Positions 52,094-60,999 of a stretch of DNA of 64,000 nucleotides are shown in pieces. The translations under genes were made by a program, and so were the position numbers. The stretch's first letter is position 1, and the number at the start of each line of letters is the position of its first letter. Source of the stretch: Pedobacter africanus (GTDB lineage Bacteria; Bacteroidota; Bacteroidia; Sphingobacteriales; Sphingobacteriaceae); the NCBI RefSeq assembly GCF_900176535.1, contig NZ_FWXT01000005.1:124001-188000 (forward strand). The letters run 5' to 3'. The notes under the pieces were generated by a model. That model worked only from the letters and a program-made list of their open reading frames with translations. It was not told where the DNA came from and searched no databases.

Positions 52094-54493
52094 TTATTTT
52101 CTAATTTCTGCTTTAACTGTTTGTGCTAAGTTATGTATAATTTTTTGCATAACTGCATCTATCTGTTTATCGGTTAAGGTTTGCTCCTCATCCTGAATCG
52201 TAAAATTCAGTGCATATGATTTTTTACCCGCCGGCAGCTTATCCCCTACATACACGTCAAACACCTGTATGTTCCTGATCAGCTTCTTCTCGGCCTTTAA
52301 AGCAACCGCTTTTAAAGCATCAAAAGTAACTTCAGTATCTACCAGCATAGACAGGTCCCTTCTCACAGCAGGATATTTCGGAACATCTTTATTCACAATT
52401 TTATTCTTCCTTACCATATCCAGCAGCAATGCCCAGTCAAAGTCTGCATAATACACATCCTTATCTACATCTGCTTTTTTCTTATCAGCCGCTGTCGCAG
52501 CACCAAAAGTCACGATAGCCTTCTCGCCCCTGAAGTATTTCAGGCCATAAGCGAAATTTCCATCCTGTACTTCCTCAGTTTGATAACCTGTAATGCCTAA
52601 CCTTCCGATAACCGCGTCAACAGCTGCCTTTAAATGATAAAAGCTAACCGGCGCAGGCTTCTGGTTCCATTGCTCTGCCTGGTTTGCTCCTGAAAGCAAT
52701 ACCAGCAGGCGAGGGCGTTCCACATATTTACCTGCAATCAGGTGATAGGTTTTGCCAAACTCATAAAACTTAATGTCGGCCGTTTTCCTGTTCTGGTTAT
52801 AAGCAACACTTTCCAGGGCAGGCATCAGCAGTTCCTGGCGCATTACATTCAGGTCCGAGCTCAAAGGGTTCAGGATCTGTACCGCCTCTTCCGGATTTTT
52901 GGAATAAGCCCCCTTGGTTAAAGAATTGCACCAAATCTCTAAAAAGCCATTTGCAGTAAGCATATCAGCAATTACATGTTGGGTCTGTTCTTTATCAGGC
53001 TTTGTGCTATAAGATAAAGAAGCATTGATTTTACTTGGGATCTCGATATTGTTGTAACCATAAATCCTCAACACCTCTTCAGTAATGTCGCATTCACGGG
53101 TTACATCTACCTTAAAAGCAGGTACTTTAAGCTTTAGCCCCTCAGCAGTTTCAGCGTCTACAGCTATCCCCAAGGCAACAACAATTGCTTTGATCTGTGC
53201 CGAAGGGATTTCTGCACCAATTAACCTGTTTATATTAGCATAACTTACTTCCACATCAAAAGGCTTAACCGACTCCGGATAAATGTCTGAAACCTGGGAA
53301 GCAATTTTACCACCAGCCAGTTCGCTGATCAGCAATGCCGCACGTTTTAAGGCAGTAACCGTCATATCTGGATCTGTGCCACGCTCAAACCTGAACGAGG
53401 CATCTGTTTTAAGCCCATGTCTTTTCGACGTTTTACGTACAGAAACCGCGTTAAAATAGGCACTTTCCAAAAATACATTTGTTGTGGTTTCGGTAATACC
53501 AGAACTCTTGCCACCAAAAACACCGGCGATACACATCGGCTCTTCTGTATTACAGATCATCAGGTCTTCGGCCGAAAGCTTACGCTCAACACCATCAAGT
53601 GTTACAAAAGGTGTTCCTTCAGTACATTTCTTAACAATAACCTTTGCCCCTTTGATCTGGTCTGCATCAAAAGCGTGCAAGGGAATGCCCAGATCGTGCA
53701 GTACATAATTGGTAATGTCTACAATATTGTTTATTGGCCTGATGCCAATAACTTTTAACTTATCCTGTAACCAGTCTGGCGAGGCCTTAACCGTAACACC
53801 ACTGATGGTTACACTGCTGTACCTTGGTGCCGCAACAGTATCTTCTACCTGCACTTCAATCTTCAGCGTCTCATTGTCTGCCTTAAAACCGGAAACATCA
53901 GGCATCTGTAATGGCGAGCGGAAATAGGCTGCCAAATCTCTTGCCACACCTAAATGTGAAGCCGCATCGGCCCGGTTGGGGGTAAGGCCAATTTCAAAAA
54001 GATAGTCATCCTCCAGCTTGAAATAAGTTTTTGCGATGGTACCTGTCAATGCATTTTCAGGCAAAACCATGATCCCGTCATGAGAGACGCCCAAGCCGAT
54101 CTCATCTTCAGCACAGATCATACCTTCCGACACCTCGCCTCTTATCTTTGATTTATTGATCTTAAACGGCTCGCCTTCATTCGGATAAACGGTAGTACCA
54201 ACAGTAGCCACCACTACTTTTTGGCCCTGTGCCACGTTGGGTGCACCACAAACAACCTGTAAAATTTCCGGTCCGCCCACATCAACAGTGGTTACCCGCA
54301 ACCGGTCTGCATTCGGGTGCTGCACACAACTCAATACATGACCTATAACCAAGCCCTCCAGGCCACCGGCAACAGCCTGTACTGTTTCCAGGCTTTCTAC
54401 TTCCAGGCCAATATTCGTCAGTATCAGCGAAAGTTCCTGTGGTGTTTTATCCGTTTGAATGAATTGTTTAAGCCAATTGTATGATATCTTCAT
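52094..54493 (-). CDS. pheT: Phenylalanyl-tRNA synthetase beta subunit
   Basis: The beta chain of the tetrameric Phe-tRNA synthetase, including the editing site. It has 799 residues, the normal length. Domains in order: OB-fold tRNA-binding domain (IGHVLSCVQHPNADRLRVTT, VVCGAPNVAQGQKVVVATVG), B3/4 editing domain (MCIAGVFGGKSSGITETTTN, ASFRFERGTDPDM), B5 (VTRECDITEEVLRIYGYNNI), core, and the C-terminal anticodon-binding FDX-ACB domain (VPKYPAVRRDLSMLVD). The operon continues into the coiled-coil gene and zapA. Confidence 0.98.
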   Translation of the reverse strand: MKISYNWLKQFIQTDKTPQELSLILTNIGLEVESLETVQAVAGGLEGLVIGHVLSCVQHPNADRLRVTTVDVGGPEILQVVCGAPNVAQGQKVVVATVGTTVYPNEGEPFKINKSKIRGEVSEGMICAEDEIGLGVSHDGIMVLPENALTGTIAKTYFKLEDDYLFEIGLTPNRADAASHLGVARDLAAYFRSPLQMPDVSGFKADNETLKIEVQVEDTVAAPRYSSVTISGVTVKASPDWLQDKLKVIGIRPINNIVDITNYVLHDLGIPLHAFDADQIKGAKVIVKKCTEGTPFVTLDGVERKLSAEDLMICNTEEPMCIAGVFGGKSSGITETTTNVFLESAYFNAVSVRKTSKRHGLKTDASFRFERGTDPDMTVTALKRAALLISELAGGKIASQVSDIYPESVKPFDVEVSYANINRLIGAEIPSAQIKAIVVALGIAVDAETAEGLKLKVPAFKVDVTRECDITEEVLRIYGYNNIEIPSKINASLSYSTKPDKEQTQHVIADMLTANGFLEIWCNSLTKGAYSKNPEEAVQILNPLSSDLNVMRQELLMPALESVAYNQNRKTADIKFYEFGKTYHLIAGKYVERPRLLVLLSGANQAEQWNQKPAPVSFYHLKAAVDAVIGRLGITGYQTEEVQDGNFAYGLKYFRGEKAIVTFGAATAADKKKADVDKDVYYADFDWALLLDMVRKNKIVNKDVPKYPAVRRDLSMLVDTEVTFDALKAVALKAEKKLIRNIQVFDVYVGDKLPAGKKSYALNFTIQDEEQTLTDKQIDAVMQKIIHNLAQTVKAEIRK

Positions 54494-54583
54494 GTCGCGT
54501 ATTCAAATAAAACGCAAAGATATTATTTAATGCCGAAAGCGGAAAGCCCAAAAAGCGCACCCTGAAACTAAAAAGATAAATCG

Positions 54584-54775
54584 TTAATGAATGCTCAGAT
54601 TGCTTAGGATTGCCACGCATGCGCCAGCACCAACTACCAGCAGTATTACGCCGATGATCAGCAATCTTAATGCTGGTTTTAGCGGCTGGTCGTTTACCGC
54701 TTTAACGATCAGCTGGATAAATCCAATCAGCAGCAGAATGCCTACAGCGACCCAGTAAAGTAAAAAAACTGCCAT
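54584..54775 (-). CDS. Small membrane protein, 63 residues
   Basis: Two membrane helices (LLYWVAVGILLLIGFIQLIV and LRLLIIGVILLVVGAGACVA) joined by a short polar loop (NDQPLKPA). No family is recognised. It is 28 bases after the radical SAM gene on the same strand, so it may belong to that unit. Confidence 0.7.
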   Translation of the reverse strand: MAVFLLYWVAVGILLLIGFIQLIVKAVNDQPLKPALRLLIIGVILLVVGAGACVAILSNLSIH

Positions 54776-54803
54776 CTCTATTGCTTTAGTTTACAAATGT
54801 AAA

Positions 54804-56195
54804 TTAATTGAGGTTTAATTTTTCTCTTATTGCCTCTATTTTATGGTCCCTGTAAAAAATATTCATGGTTTCGAAAGGGATGAGTTTCATTTTATCGCTT
54901 ACAATATGCACACATGATTTTTTTACGGCCCTTACGTCAAAATCCAGCGGATCCATAAAGTTCATGATAATGATCCTGAACAGATTGTTGTAACTCAGAC
55001 TGTCAGACTGTACCCGCGGCAGACAGCACATCAGTTCCCCGAATGTCCCTTCGGCACAATCTACAGAAACCCCTGTACTAAACAAATTGAGCATATGTTC
55101 TTTCAGTTTTTCATCATGTTCAAAAACAATGGTATTTTTTGAATTGTTGAGCAGGTCTTCCGGGTTAATGAGGTGTGTCATGGGCAACACTTCCTCGTCT
55201 AGCTTTAACGCATAGGCCATACAAAGTGCATCAGGGTTACAGGGCACCGGGATCAGATCCTGCGGTTTAAACAGGGGATACTGCTCATAGATTTTGCGCC
55301 TCACTTCTGTCAGTGTGATCCTCCCCTGCTGGTCATTGTAATTGTCGTTCCTCCCCGCCACCTGGGTAGGCTGAAAAGTTACGCCCCTTACGCATTTCTG
55401 CTTTAAAGCATAATCCAGTATTTCACCAATTTCATGATCATTTACACCTTTCTGAAGGGTAACTACCAGCGTTGTAGAAACATTGAACCGGTTAAGGTGG
55501 TCAATAGCCTTCTTTCTTACCTCTGTCAGGTCCTCTCCTCTCAGTTTTTCCAGCACCTCAGCGCTAAAACTGTCAAACTGCAGGTAAATTTCAAAATCGG
55601 GCATATAAGAAGCGAGCTTTTCTACAAAGCCAATATCCTTTGCCAGCCTGATGCCGTTGGTATTTACCATCAGGTGTTTGATGGGCTTGGTTTTAGCCAG
55701 ATCAAGTATTTTAAAGAAATCCGGATGAACGGTAGGCTCACCGCCCGAAAGCTGGACCACATCCGGCTCGCCTTCATTGGCAACTACCACATCCATCATT
55801 TTATTGATTTCCTCCAATGTACGGTGCCGTCCATAATTTGGGGATGACATGGCATAACAGGTAGGACAACTCAGGTTGCAGCGATCTGTCACTTCTATGA
55901 TGGTTAGGCAGGAATGCTGCTCATGATCTGTGCACAGGCCACAATCGTAAGGGCAGCCATAGTGTACCTTTGTATTAAACTTCAGGGGCATCTCCGATTG
56001 CTTATTGTAATTCCTGATCTGCTTGTAATATTCAATATCGTCGGCTATCATGACCTTACTATCGCCATGTACCCTGCAGTTTTTCAGCATAAATACTTTT
56101 GCGTCCTGAAATACGATTTTGGCATCGCAAAGCTGTAAACATTCCGGGCAAAGGCTTTTGGTATAATCGTAGTAAATGTAATCTCTGGTTTTCAT
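54804..56195 (-). CDS. Radical SAM protein resembling tetraether lipid synthase (Tes/MJ0619)
   Basis: A 463-residue protein started at MKTRDYIYYDYTKSLCPEC. This ATG overlaps the upstream stop by four bases. The radical SAM motif is C106-X3-C110-X2-C113 (TDRCNLSCPTC), with GGEP at 151-154. Two extra cysteine groups are typical of the archaeal Tes/MJ0619 family: an N-terminal C16/C19/C23/C40 rubredoxin-like site and C81/C85/C88/C96 in GCPYDCGLCTDHEQHSC. The C-terminal part includes GVTFQPTQVAGRNDNY. Tes joins lipid chains through unactivated carbons. The bacterial relatives are uncharacterised, so a lipid role is inference. Confidence 0.85.
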   Translation of the reverse strand: MKTRDYIYYDYTKSLCPECLQLCDAKIVFQDAKVFMLKNCRVHGDSKVMIADDIEYYKQIRNYNKQSEMPLKFNTKVHYGCPYDCGLCTDHEQHSCLTIIEVTDRCNLSCPTCYAMSSPNYGRHRTLEEINKMMDVVVANEGEPDVVQLSGGEPTVHPDFFKILDLAKTKPIKHLMVNTNGIRLAKDIGFVEKLASYMPDFEIYLQFDSFSAEVLEKLRGEDLTEVRKKAIDHLNRFNVSTTLVVTLQKGVNDHEIGEILDYALKQKCVRGVTFQPTQVAGRNDNYNDQQGRITLTEVRRKIYEQYPLFKPQDLIPVPCNPDALCMAYALKLDEEVLPMTHLINPEDLLNNSKNTIVFEHDEKLKEHMLNLFSTGVSVDCAEGTFGELMCCLPRVQSDSLSYNNLFRIIIMNFMDPLDFDVRAVKKSCVHIVSDKMKLIPFETMNIFYRDHKIEAIREKLNLN

Positions 56196-56932
56196 GGGCA
56201 TAATTGTTTCGCTGTGCGGATGATGAATTTATAATAATACAGAAATATAAACAATGCTGCCCAGTGTATACTGCTTAAATTTAAAAAAAGGGGATGGTAA
56301 GGTTTGATGAACTCCACGGCAAACCGGTATAAAAAATACAGCACCATAAACAGCTTAAAGCGATCACCATTGACCATTTCCTTTTTGCTAAGCCCGATAA
56401 AAAGACCACATAGCAATACCATATACAACATCTCGTACAAGGCTACCGGATGCCTTTTCAAGCCATCGCCCAGATCCATCCCCATAAAAAACGTAGTCGC
56501 ATTTCCAAACACGGGTTCATCAATACCCATCAGGAAACAGCCGATCCGTCCGATGAACAACGCAACTATAATAGGGATTACATAAATATCGCCCGATGCT
56601 ATTTTTACCCCAATTGCCTTTTTAACAAGCTCTACCCCAAACAAGCCGCCAAGTAAGCCCCCTGCAATGGTTTTACTCTGGTAAAGCATAAAAAAACTGA
56701 GCTGTCCAAGTTGTCCTGGCGTTTCCAGTATGGCAACTACCCTGGAACCGACCAAAGCACCCAGCATTGCCCCAAGCATAATCCACATCCTGTTTTCATC
56801 AGAAATCGGATCTTTAATCCCTCTTTTCAGGAAATAGTATAAACGTACACCAACAAAGAAGGCCAGCAACTCAAAAATATAATGCCAGTGGTATAATTCT
56901 CCGAAGAGCTTAAATTGAACGGGAAAACTCAA
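56192..56932 (-). CDS. Lgt-like membrane protein without the catalytic histidine
   Basis: About 246 residues with seven hydrophobic segments, related to prolipoprotein diacylglyceryl transferase. LSFPVQFKLFGELYHWHYIF matches the start of Lgt, which decides for the TTG start at 56930-56932. An ATG at 57007 would overlap the upstream nuclease by 65 bases. Lgt landmarks kept are the arginine in FIGRIGCF, HPVALYE, and the C-terminal RFAVEFIKPYH. The HGG motif that holds the essential histidine of Lgt is replaced by AGG (KTIAGGLLGG), and the asparagine after GRxG is a cysteine. It may be a divergent glycerol-lipid transferase. It is coupled to the radical SAM gene by an ATGA overlap. Confidence 0.75.
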   Translation of the reverse strand: MSFPVQFKLFGELYHWHYIFELLAFFVGVRLYYFLKRGIKDPISDENRMWIMLGAMLGALVGSRVVAILETPGQLGQLSFFMLYQSKTIAGGLLGGLFGVELVKKAIGVKIASGDIYVIPIIVALFIGRIGCFLMGIDEPVFGNATTFFMGMDLGDGLKRHPVALYEMLYMVLLCGLFIGLSKKEMVNGDRFKLFMVLYFLYRFAVEFIKPYHPLFLNLSSIHWAALFIFLYYYKFIIRTAKQLCP

Positions 56933-56942
56933 AACTAGTGCT

Positions 56943-57785
56943 TTAAAAAAACAACCGGGCCATGATAGGAAGGTGATCTGAGGGGTAACGCCTGTTTTTA
57001 CTATCACTCAGCACGCCGAACTTTTGCACCTTAAAGCCTCTGTTCACAAAAATATAATCGATCTTGTCCTTTAATGGAGCGTTCCATTTAAAACTGTTGA
57101 ACGTACCTTCAGGGCCATAAGCAGGTTCTATAGAGATTTCTTTGGTATCACTTAAAAAGGTTTTGATGGTAGCAACAGCTCCTGTTTCTGGCGTAACGTT
57201 TAAATCGCCGGTGAGTACCACGGGCAATTTGGGTGCAATTTCCTGGATCTTCTTTTTGATCAGCTTAGCCGATTCAATTCTGGCCTGCACCCCCACATGA
57301 TCGTAATGGGTATTAAAAACCATAAACTCTTTTTTATTCCATTTGTCGTACAGCCGTACCCAGGTACAAATTCTGACAATGGCCGCATCCCAGCCCCTGG
57401 ATGGTTTTTCAGGTGTATCCGACAACCAGAAAGTACCGCCATCTTTTTTCACAAATCTTGTTTTATCAAAATAAATAGCAGAAAATTCGCCCTCACGCTT
57501 CCCATCTGTACGGCCTACACCAACCATTTCATAATTTGTATTTTCCAGCAGCTGATCAGCCTGTAAGGCCAGCGCTTCCTGTACACACAAAATATCTGCA
57601 TCATGAAATTTCACCAGCGCTTTTACATTGTCCTTTCTGTTAGGCCAGGCATCTTCTCCATCCGTAGTATTGTTGTAGCGAATGTTATAACTCATTACAT
57701 TGAGGTAATCCGCAGGCTTCCTTTGGGCCTTAACAGCTGTCATCAGCAACAACAGGCCCATACATAGTTTCATCATCATCTTCAT
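56943..57785 (-). CDS. Secreted endonuclease/exonuclease/phosphatase-family protein
   Basis: A 280-residue exported protein with a signal peptide (KMMMKLCMGLLLLMTAVKAQ). The EEP fold is shown by LNVMSYNIRYNNTTDGEDAW, ILCVQEALALQADQL (metal-binding Glu), VVLTGDLNVTPETGA and RYPSDHLPIMARL (catalytic Asp-His). Substrates in this family include DNA, phosphoinositides and sphingomyelin. Export and the lack of DNA-binding features leave the choice open. The Lgt-like gene follows within about 11 bases. Confidence 0.9.
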   Translation of the reverse strand: MKMMMKLCMGLLLLMTAVKAQRKPADYLNVMSYNIRYNNTTDGEDAWPNRKDNVKALVKFHDADILCVQEALALQADQLLENTNYEMVGVGRTDGKREGEFSAIYFDKTRFVKKDGGTFWLSDTPEKPSRGWDAAIVRICTWVRLYDKWNKKEFMVFNTHYDHVGVQARIESAKLIKKKIQEIAPKLPVVLTGDLNVTPETGAVATIKTFLSDTKEISIEPAYGPEGTFNSFKWNAPLKDKIDYIFVNRGFKVQKFGVLSDSKNRRYPSDHLPIMARLFF

Positions 57786-57808
57786 AAGGCCAATTTACAG
57801 CTTCAATG

Positions 57809-58507
57809 TTAAATTAAGCCCTCATCTCCGAAACTAAAAAACAACTTATTCGTTACAATAAGATGATCCAGCACATATAAATCGAGCATTTCCCCAGCTG
57901 CAACCAGTTTTTTGGTTATGCTCAAATCCTCAGCACTTGGCTTCAGATTTCCAGAGGGGTGGTTATGGACCAGGATAATATATGCAGCATTATGCTCCAA
58001 TGCGGTTTTAAAAATGATCTTTGGATCGGCTACTGTGCCTGCCATCCCCCCTTTGCTGACCAGCTGTTTGCCGATTACATAATGGGCCTGGTTTAGCATC
58101 AGGATCCAGAACTCTTCGTGATTCAGGTCTGCAAAAACAGGGAGCAGCATTTTATAGACATCCATTGATGTGGTAATTTTCATGGCCTCTTCGCCAGCTG
58201 TTTCCTTTCTGCGCCTGCCCAGTTCGAGGGCTGCCACAATACTGATTGCCTTTGCTTCGCCTATCCCTCTGAACCTGGAGAGGTCTTTTACTGATAACTT
58301 ACCCAGTGCATCCAGATCATTCTTACAGGAAGCGAGTATACGCTTACTCAAGTCTACAGCGGTTTCGTTCTTATTTCCCGAACCTATCAGGACAGCGATC
58401 AGTTCAGCATCTGTAAGGTGCCTCCTTCCGTTAAGCAAAAGTTTTTCTCGGGGCCTGTCGGCCTCAGCCCATAGCTTAATGCCCAATTTTTCCTGGTAAA
58501 CCTTCAT
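57809..58507 (-). CDS. radC: DNA repair protein RadC (JAB/MPN domain)
   Basis: A 232-residue RadC-family protein. The UPF0758 N-terminal domain (LGIKLWAEADRPREKLLLNG, DAELIAVLIGSGNKNETAVD) and HhH-like LSRFRGIGEAKAISIVAALE come first. The JAMM metal motif follows: HNAAYIILVHNHPSGNLKPS and a downstream Asp. Despite the name, its role in repair is doubtful; it behaves as a metalloprotease-fold protein of unknown function. Confidence 0.93.
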   Translation of the reverse strand: MKVYQEKLGIKLWAEADRPREKLLLNGRRHLTDAELIAVLIGSGNKNETAVDLSKRILASCKNDLDALGKLSVKDLSRFRGIGEAKAISIVAALELGRRRKETAGEEAMKITTSMDVYKMLLPVFADLNHEEFWILMLNQAHYVIGKQLVSKGGMAGTVADPKIIFKTALEHNAAYIILVHNHPSGNLKPSAEDLSITKKLVAAGEMLDLYVLDHLIVTNKLFFSFGDEGLI

Positions 58508-58525
58508 AGCATAAATTCATTGAAA

Positions 58526-58558
58526 CAAAAAAAGGGATATGCTATGCATATCCCTTTT
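58526..58558 (-). terminator. Rho-independent terminator of rpsT
   Basis: AAAAGGGATATGC (58530-58542) and GCATATCCCTTTT (58546-58558) are perfect 13-bp complements with a three-base loop. On the minus strand T-rich bases follow (58526-58533). It lies 20 bases beyond the rpsT stop. Confidence 0.92.
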
Positions 58559-58578
58559 ACAATATTGTAAAGCTATGT

Positions 58579-58833
58579 TTATTTTAAGCCATTCACAAAT
58601 TTAGTCAGCTTAGATTTATTGTTAGCCGCTTTGTTTTTGTGTATAACATTCTTTTTGGCCAAACGATCCAGCATAGAAACTACTTTAGGAAGTAATTCCA
58701 ATCCAGTTTTTTTATCTTCTGCAGCACGCAATCTTTTGATAAACGTACGCGTTGTTTTTGCCTGGTACCTGTTACGTAAACGTTTAGCAGCGTTTGCTCT
58801 GATTCTCTTTAGTGAAGACTTATGATTTGCCAT
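58579..58833 (-). CDS. rpsT: 30S ribosomal protein S20
   Basis: S20 is a helical primary 16S rRNA-binding protein. It has 84 residues, normal, starting MANHKSSLKRIRANAAKRLR and containing KAANNKSKLTKFVNGL at the end. It is monocistronic, with a promoter at 58897-58927 and a perfect terminator. Confidence 0.97.
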   Translation of the reverse strand: MANHKSSLKRIRANAAKRLRNRYQAKTTRTFIKRLRAAEDKKTGLELLPKVVSMLDRLAKKNVIHKNKAANNKSKLTKFVNGLK

Positions 58834-58896
58834 TTCTTATTGTTAATATTTTTATTTTAGCGCTACCGCTCTTTTATTGTTCTAATTTTCGGACTG

Positions 58897-58927
58897 CAAA
58901 TATAGAATTAATGTTTTTAAATTACAA
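58897..58927 (-). promoter_or_regulatory. Promoter of rpsT
   Basis: Minus strand: TTG (58925-58927), 20 bases, TATATTTG (58897-58904), a near-exact match to the Bacteroidota promoter. The transcript would have a leader of about 55 bases. Confidence 0.7.
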
Positions 58928-58968
58928 AAGCATTATGCAAATTATTTTTTATAACCTACTTTTAGCTC

Positions 58969-59319
58969 ATGGTTAAACGGATTGTTGCAAATATTCATAC
59001 TGAGGACATTAACAGGGCCGAAGCCTTTTACAAAACTGTACTGGGCCTGGAAATCCTGATGGATCATGGCTGGATTGCCACTTATGGAATTGAAAATCAA
59101 AAAATGAATACCCAGATCAGTTTTGCTTCAGAAGGTGGTTCCGGGACACCAACCCCGGACCTGTCAATTGAAGTGGACGATTTTGAAGAAACATTAAACC
59201 GCACAAAAGCGGCCGGATTTCTAATTGAATATGGCCCGGCAGTTGAACCATGGGGTGTAAAAAGATTTTATACCCGGGACCCATTTGGCAAGCTGCTGAA
59301 CATCCTCTGCCATATTTAG
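58969..59319 (+). CDS. VOC-superfamily (glyoxalase/bleomycin-resistance-like) protein
   Basis: A 116-residue single-domain protein, VANIHTEDINRAEAFYKTVL, then LGLEILMDHGWIATYGI, and WGVKRFYTRDPFGKLLNIL. The pattern is that of one VOC half with two beta-alpha-beta-beta-beta units. The metal ligands typical of glyoxalase I are not clear. Function unknown. Confidence 0.88.
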   Translation: MVKRIVANIHTEDINRAEAFYKTVLGLEILMDHGWIATYGIENQKMNTQISFASEGGSGTPTPDLSIEVDDFEETLNRTKAAGFLIEYGPAVEPWGVKRFYTRDPFGKLLNILCHI

Positions 59320-59334
59320 ATTTCGGGACAAATA

Positions 59335-59363
59335 AAAAGCGACAGGTTTTACCTGCCGCTTTT
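59335..59363 (+). terminator. Terminator between convergent genes
   Basis: AAAAGCGACAGGT (59335-59347) and ACCTGCCGCTTTT (59351-59363) form a 13-bp stem with one mismatch and a three-base loop. It follows the VOC stop by 16 bases and may also serve the convergent GIN-domain gene. Confidence 0.8.
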
Positions 59364-59391
59364 GCTCCCCTGTCGCTTATCCCTCTGTGTT

Positions 59392-59994
59392 TTATTTTAT
59401 TGCTGTAAGCTGTGCTGCAACCAGTCCCAGCTCCATGTCTGCCTGTGGCCGTTTGGTGCTTAGACTTAAAAGCCCATCCAGTTGCACATTTTTTGCATTC
59501 GTCGCAACAGCAGTATGCTGATCGGTTACCCCGCTCATTTTCAAACGGGCATCTTCACGTACATTGGTATACAAACTACCCGCAATGGCATTTACTTTTG
59601 CAGAAGCACTCTGGCTCAAAATCACCTGGAGGCACTTCACGTCAAATTTGTTGCTGGTTACCACCTGGGCATTCCCGGCTGCTTCTATTCTTTGCAGATC
59701 TTTTACAGAGACCCGGATGACCACACAACCTATTTCTGTGGAGTTAATATATAAGGTATTGCCTTTTCCCATCACCGATGTGAAAGCAGGATTAAAATCC
59801 TCCTCCACAAACACGCCTTCTTTATCGCTCTGGGTTAAGAAGACCTTAACGTTTCCGCTAACCCATATTTTATTGAATCCTGTAGCTGGCACCGCTAACT
59901 GAATTGTATTTACTGCCAGGGCTTTAACTGATGATGATGCTAAAAGTACTACTGCCAGTACTGTTGCAAATAATGTTTTTGTAAGGGTTTTCAT
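59392..59994 (-). CDS. GIN-domain (DUF2807) secreted protein
   Basis: A 200-residue exported protein, started at MKTLTKTLFATVLAVVLLAS; a longer frame adds 20 residues upstream of the signal peptide. After cleavage, FNKIWVSGNVKVFLTQSDKE and the repeating short strands with Val/Asn-Ala turns (VSVKDLQRIEAAGNAQVVTS, GSLYTNVREDARLKMSGVT) are typical of the GIN/DUF2807 beta-solenoid. Function unknown; it is common in Bacteroidota. Confidence 0.85.
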   Translation of the reverse strand: MKTLTKTLFATVLAVVLLASSSVKALAVNTIQLAVPATGFNKIWVSGNVKVFLTQSDKEGVFVEEDFNPAFTSVMGKGNTLYINSTEIGCVVIRVSVKDLQRIEAAGNAQVVTSNKFDVKCLQVILSQSASAKVNAIAGSLYTNVREDARLKMSGVTDQHTAVATNAKNVQLDGLLSLSTKRPQADMELGLVAAQLTAIK

Positions 59995-60152
59995 AATCTT
60001 ATGTTTTAAAATTGTTGTCTTATTTGTTTGTAGATAAGACGCCTTCAATTTCAAAACGTTGCAGCCCTTTTTTCAGCAATATACCAGCTCAGCCATAGCC
60101 ACGACCAACACCCTAAACTTCTCGACCAATTCAGGTCGTTTTCGACGAACGC

Positions 60153-60866
60153 CTACTTAAATCTTCTGCCAACAACGTCCCAGTCTACCACATTCCACCA
60201 GTTGGCAATATAATCTGCACGTTTATTCTGGTATTTTAAGTAGTAGGCATGCTCCCATACATCCAATCCAAGCAATGGTGTACCTTTTACTTCGGCATTG
60301 TCAAATAAAGGATTGTCCTGATTGGCGGTAGAACTGATCTTTAAGGTACCATTGTCATTTACCAGCCATGCCCAGCCCGAACCGAACCGCGCTGCAGCCG
60401 CAGCAGAAAATTGCTCTTTAAACTTATCCAAAGAGCCAAAGGTCCGCTCAATTGCAGCTTTTAGCTTGCCCTGAGGACCGGCTGAAGTTCCCGGCTTCAA
60501 GGTTTCAAAAAAGAAGTTATGGTTCCATGCACCGCCCCCATTGTTACGGGCCTTGGCCGAAAGCCTGGAAGCATTGTTAAAAAAATCCTTTTCTGTAGCA
60601 TAAGTTATACTTTCGGCAGCGATAGCATCGTTTACATTCTTGATGTACGCGGTATGGTGTTTGGTATAATGAATTTCCATAGTCAGCGCATCTATATTAG
60701 GCTCAAATGCATTGTAAGGAAATTTTAAGGGCAGCTGAGTAAACTTTAAGGCCACAGCATCTGCGTTTTCTGTGCCGGCAACAGCAGCCAGTGGCGAGGC
60801 CATAGCTACAGCCAGTGATGCGGTTAATGTATTTTTAATAAAATCTCTGCGGGTGTTTGTTTCCAT
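60153..60866 (-). CDS. Fe/Mn superoxide dismutase with Tat-type signal peptide
   Basis: A 237-residue protein. The N-terminus METNTRRDFIKNTLTASLAV contains a twin-arginine motif and a hydrophobic stretch ending AVAGTE, so it is probably exported by Tat. Catalytic metal ligands are visible: MEIHYTKHHTAYIKNVND, NNGGGAWNHNFFFE, and DVWEHAYYLKYQNKRADYI (Asp and His). Iron or manganese preference cannot be fixed from these residues alone. The signal peptide is unusual for this family. Confidence 0.94.
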   Translation of the reverse strand: METNTRRDFIKNTLTASLAVAMASPLAAVAGTENADAVALKFTQLPLKFPYNAFEPNIDALTMEIHYTKHHTAYIKNVNDAIAAESITYATEKDFFNNASRLSAKARNNGGGAWNHNFFFETLKPGTSAGPQGKLKAAIERTFGSLDKFKEQFSAAAAARFGSGWAWLVNDNGTLKISSTANQDNPLFDNAEVKGTPLLGLDVWEHAYYLKYQNKRADYIANWWNVVDWDVVGRRFK

Positions 60867-60999
60867 GATCAGGAGTATTTACGGGATTAAAAGAATAATG
60901 ATGCAATACTAAATCATTGCGCTATTATAACTAACGATATACCTAAATTGTTGCTGAGTGTGACTATATTTTTACAAAAATTTTATCTTTGACCTCTAT

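Noticed and set aside
57786..57820. TTA motifs upstream of the EEP-family gene as a PHO box
   Set aside because: Spacings are 14 and 5 bases, not the 11-bp lattice, and they overlap the radC end.
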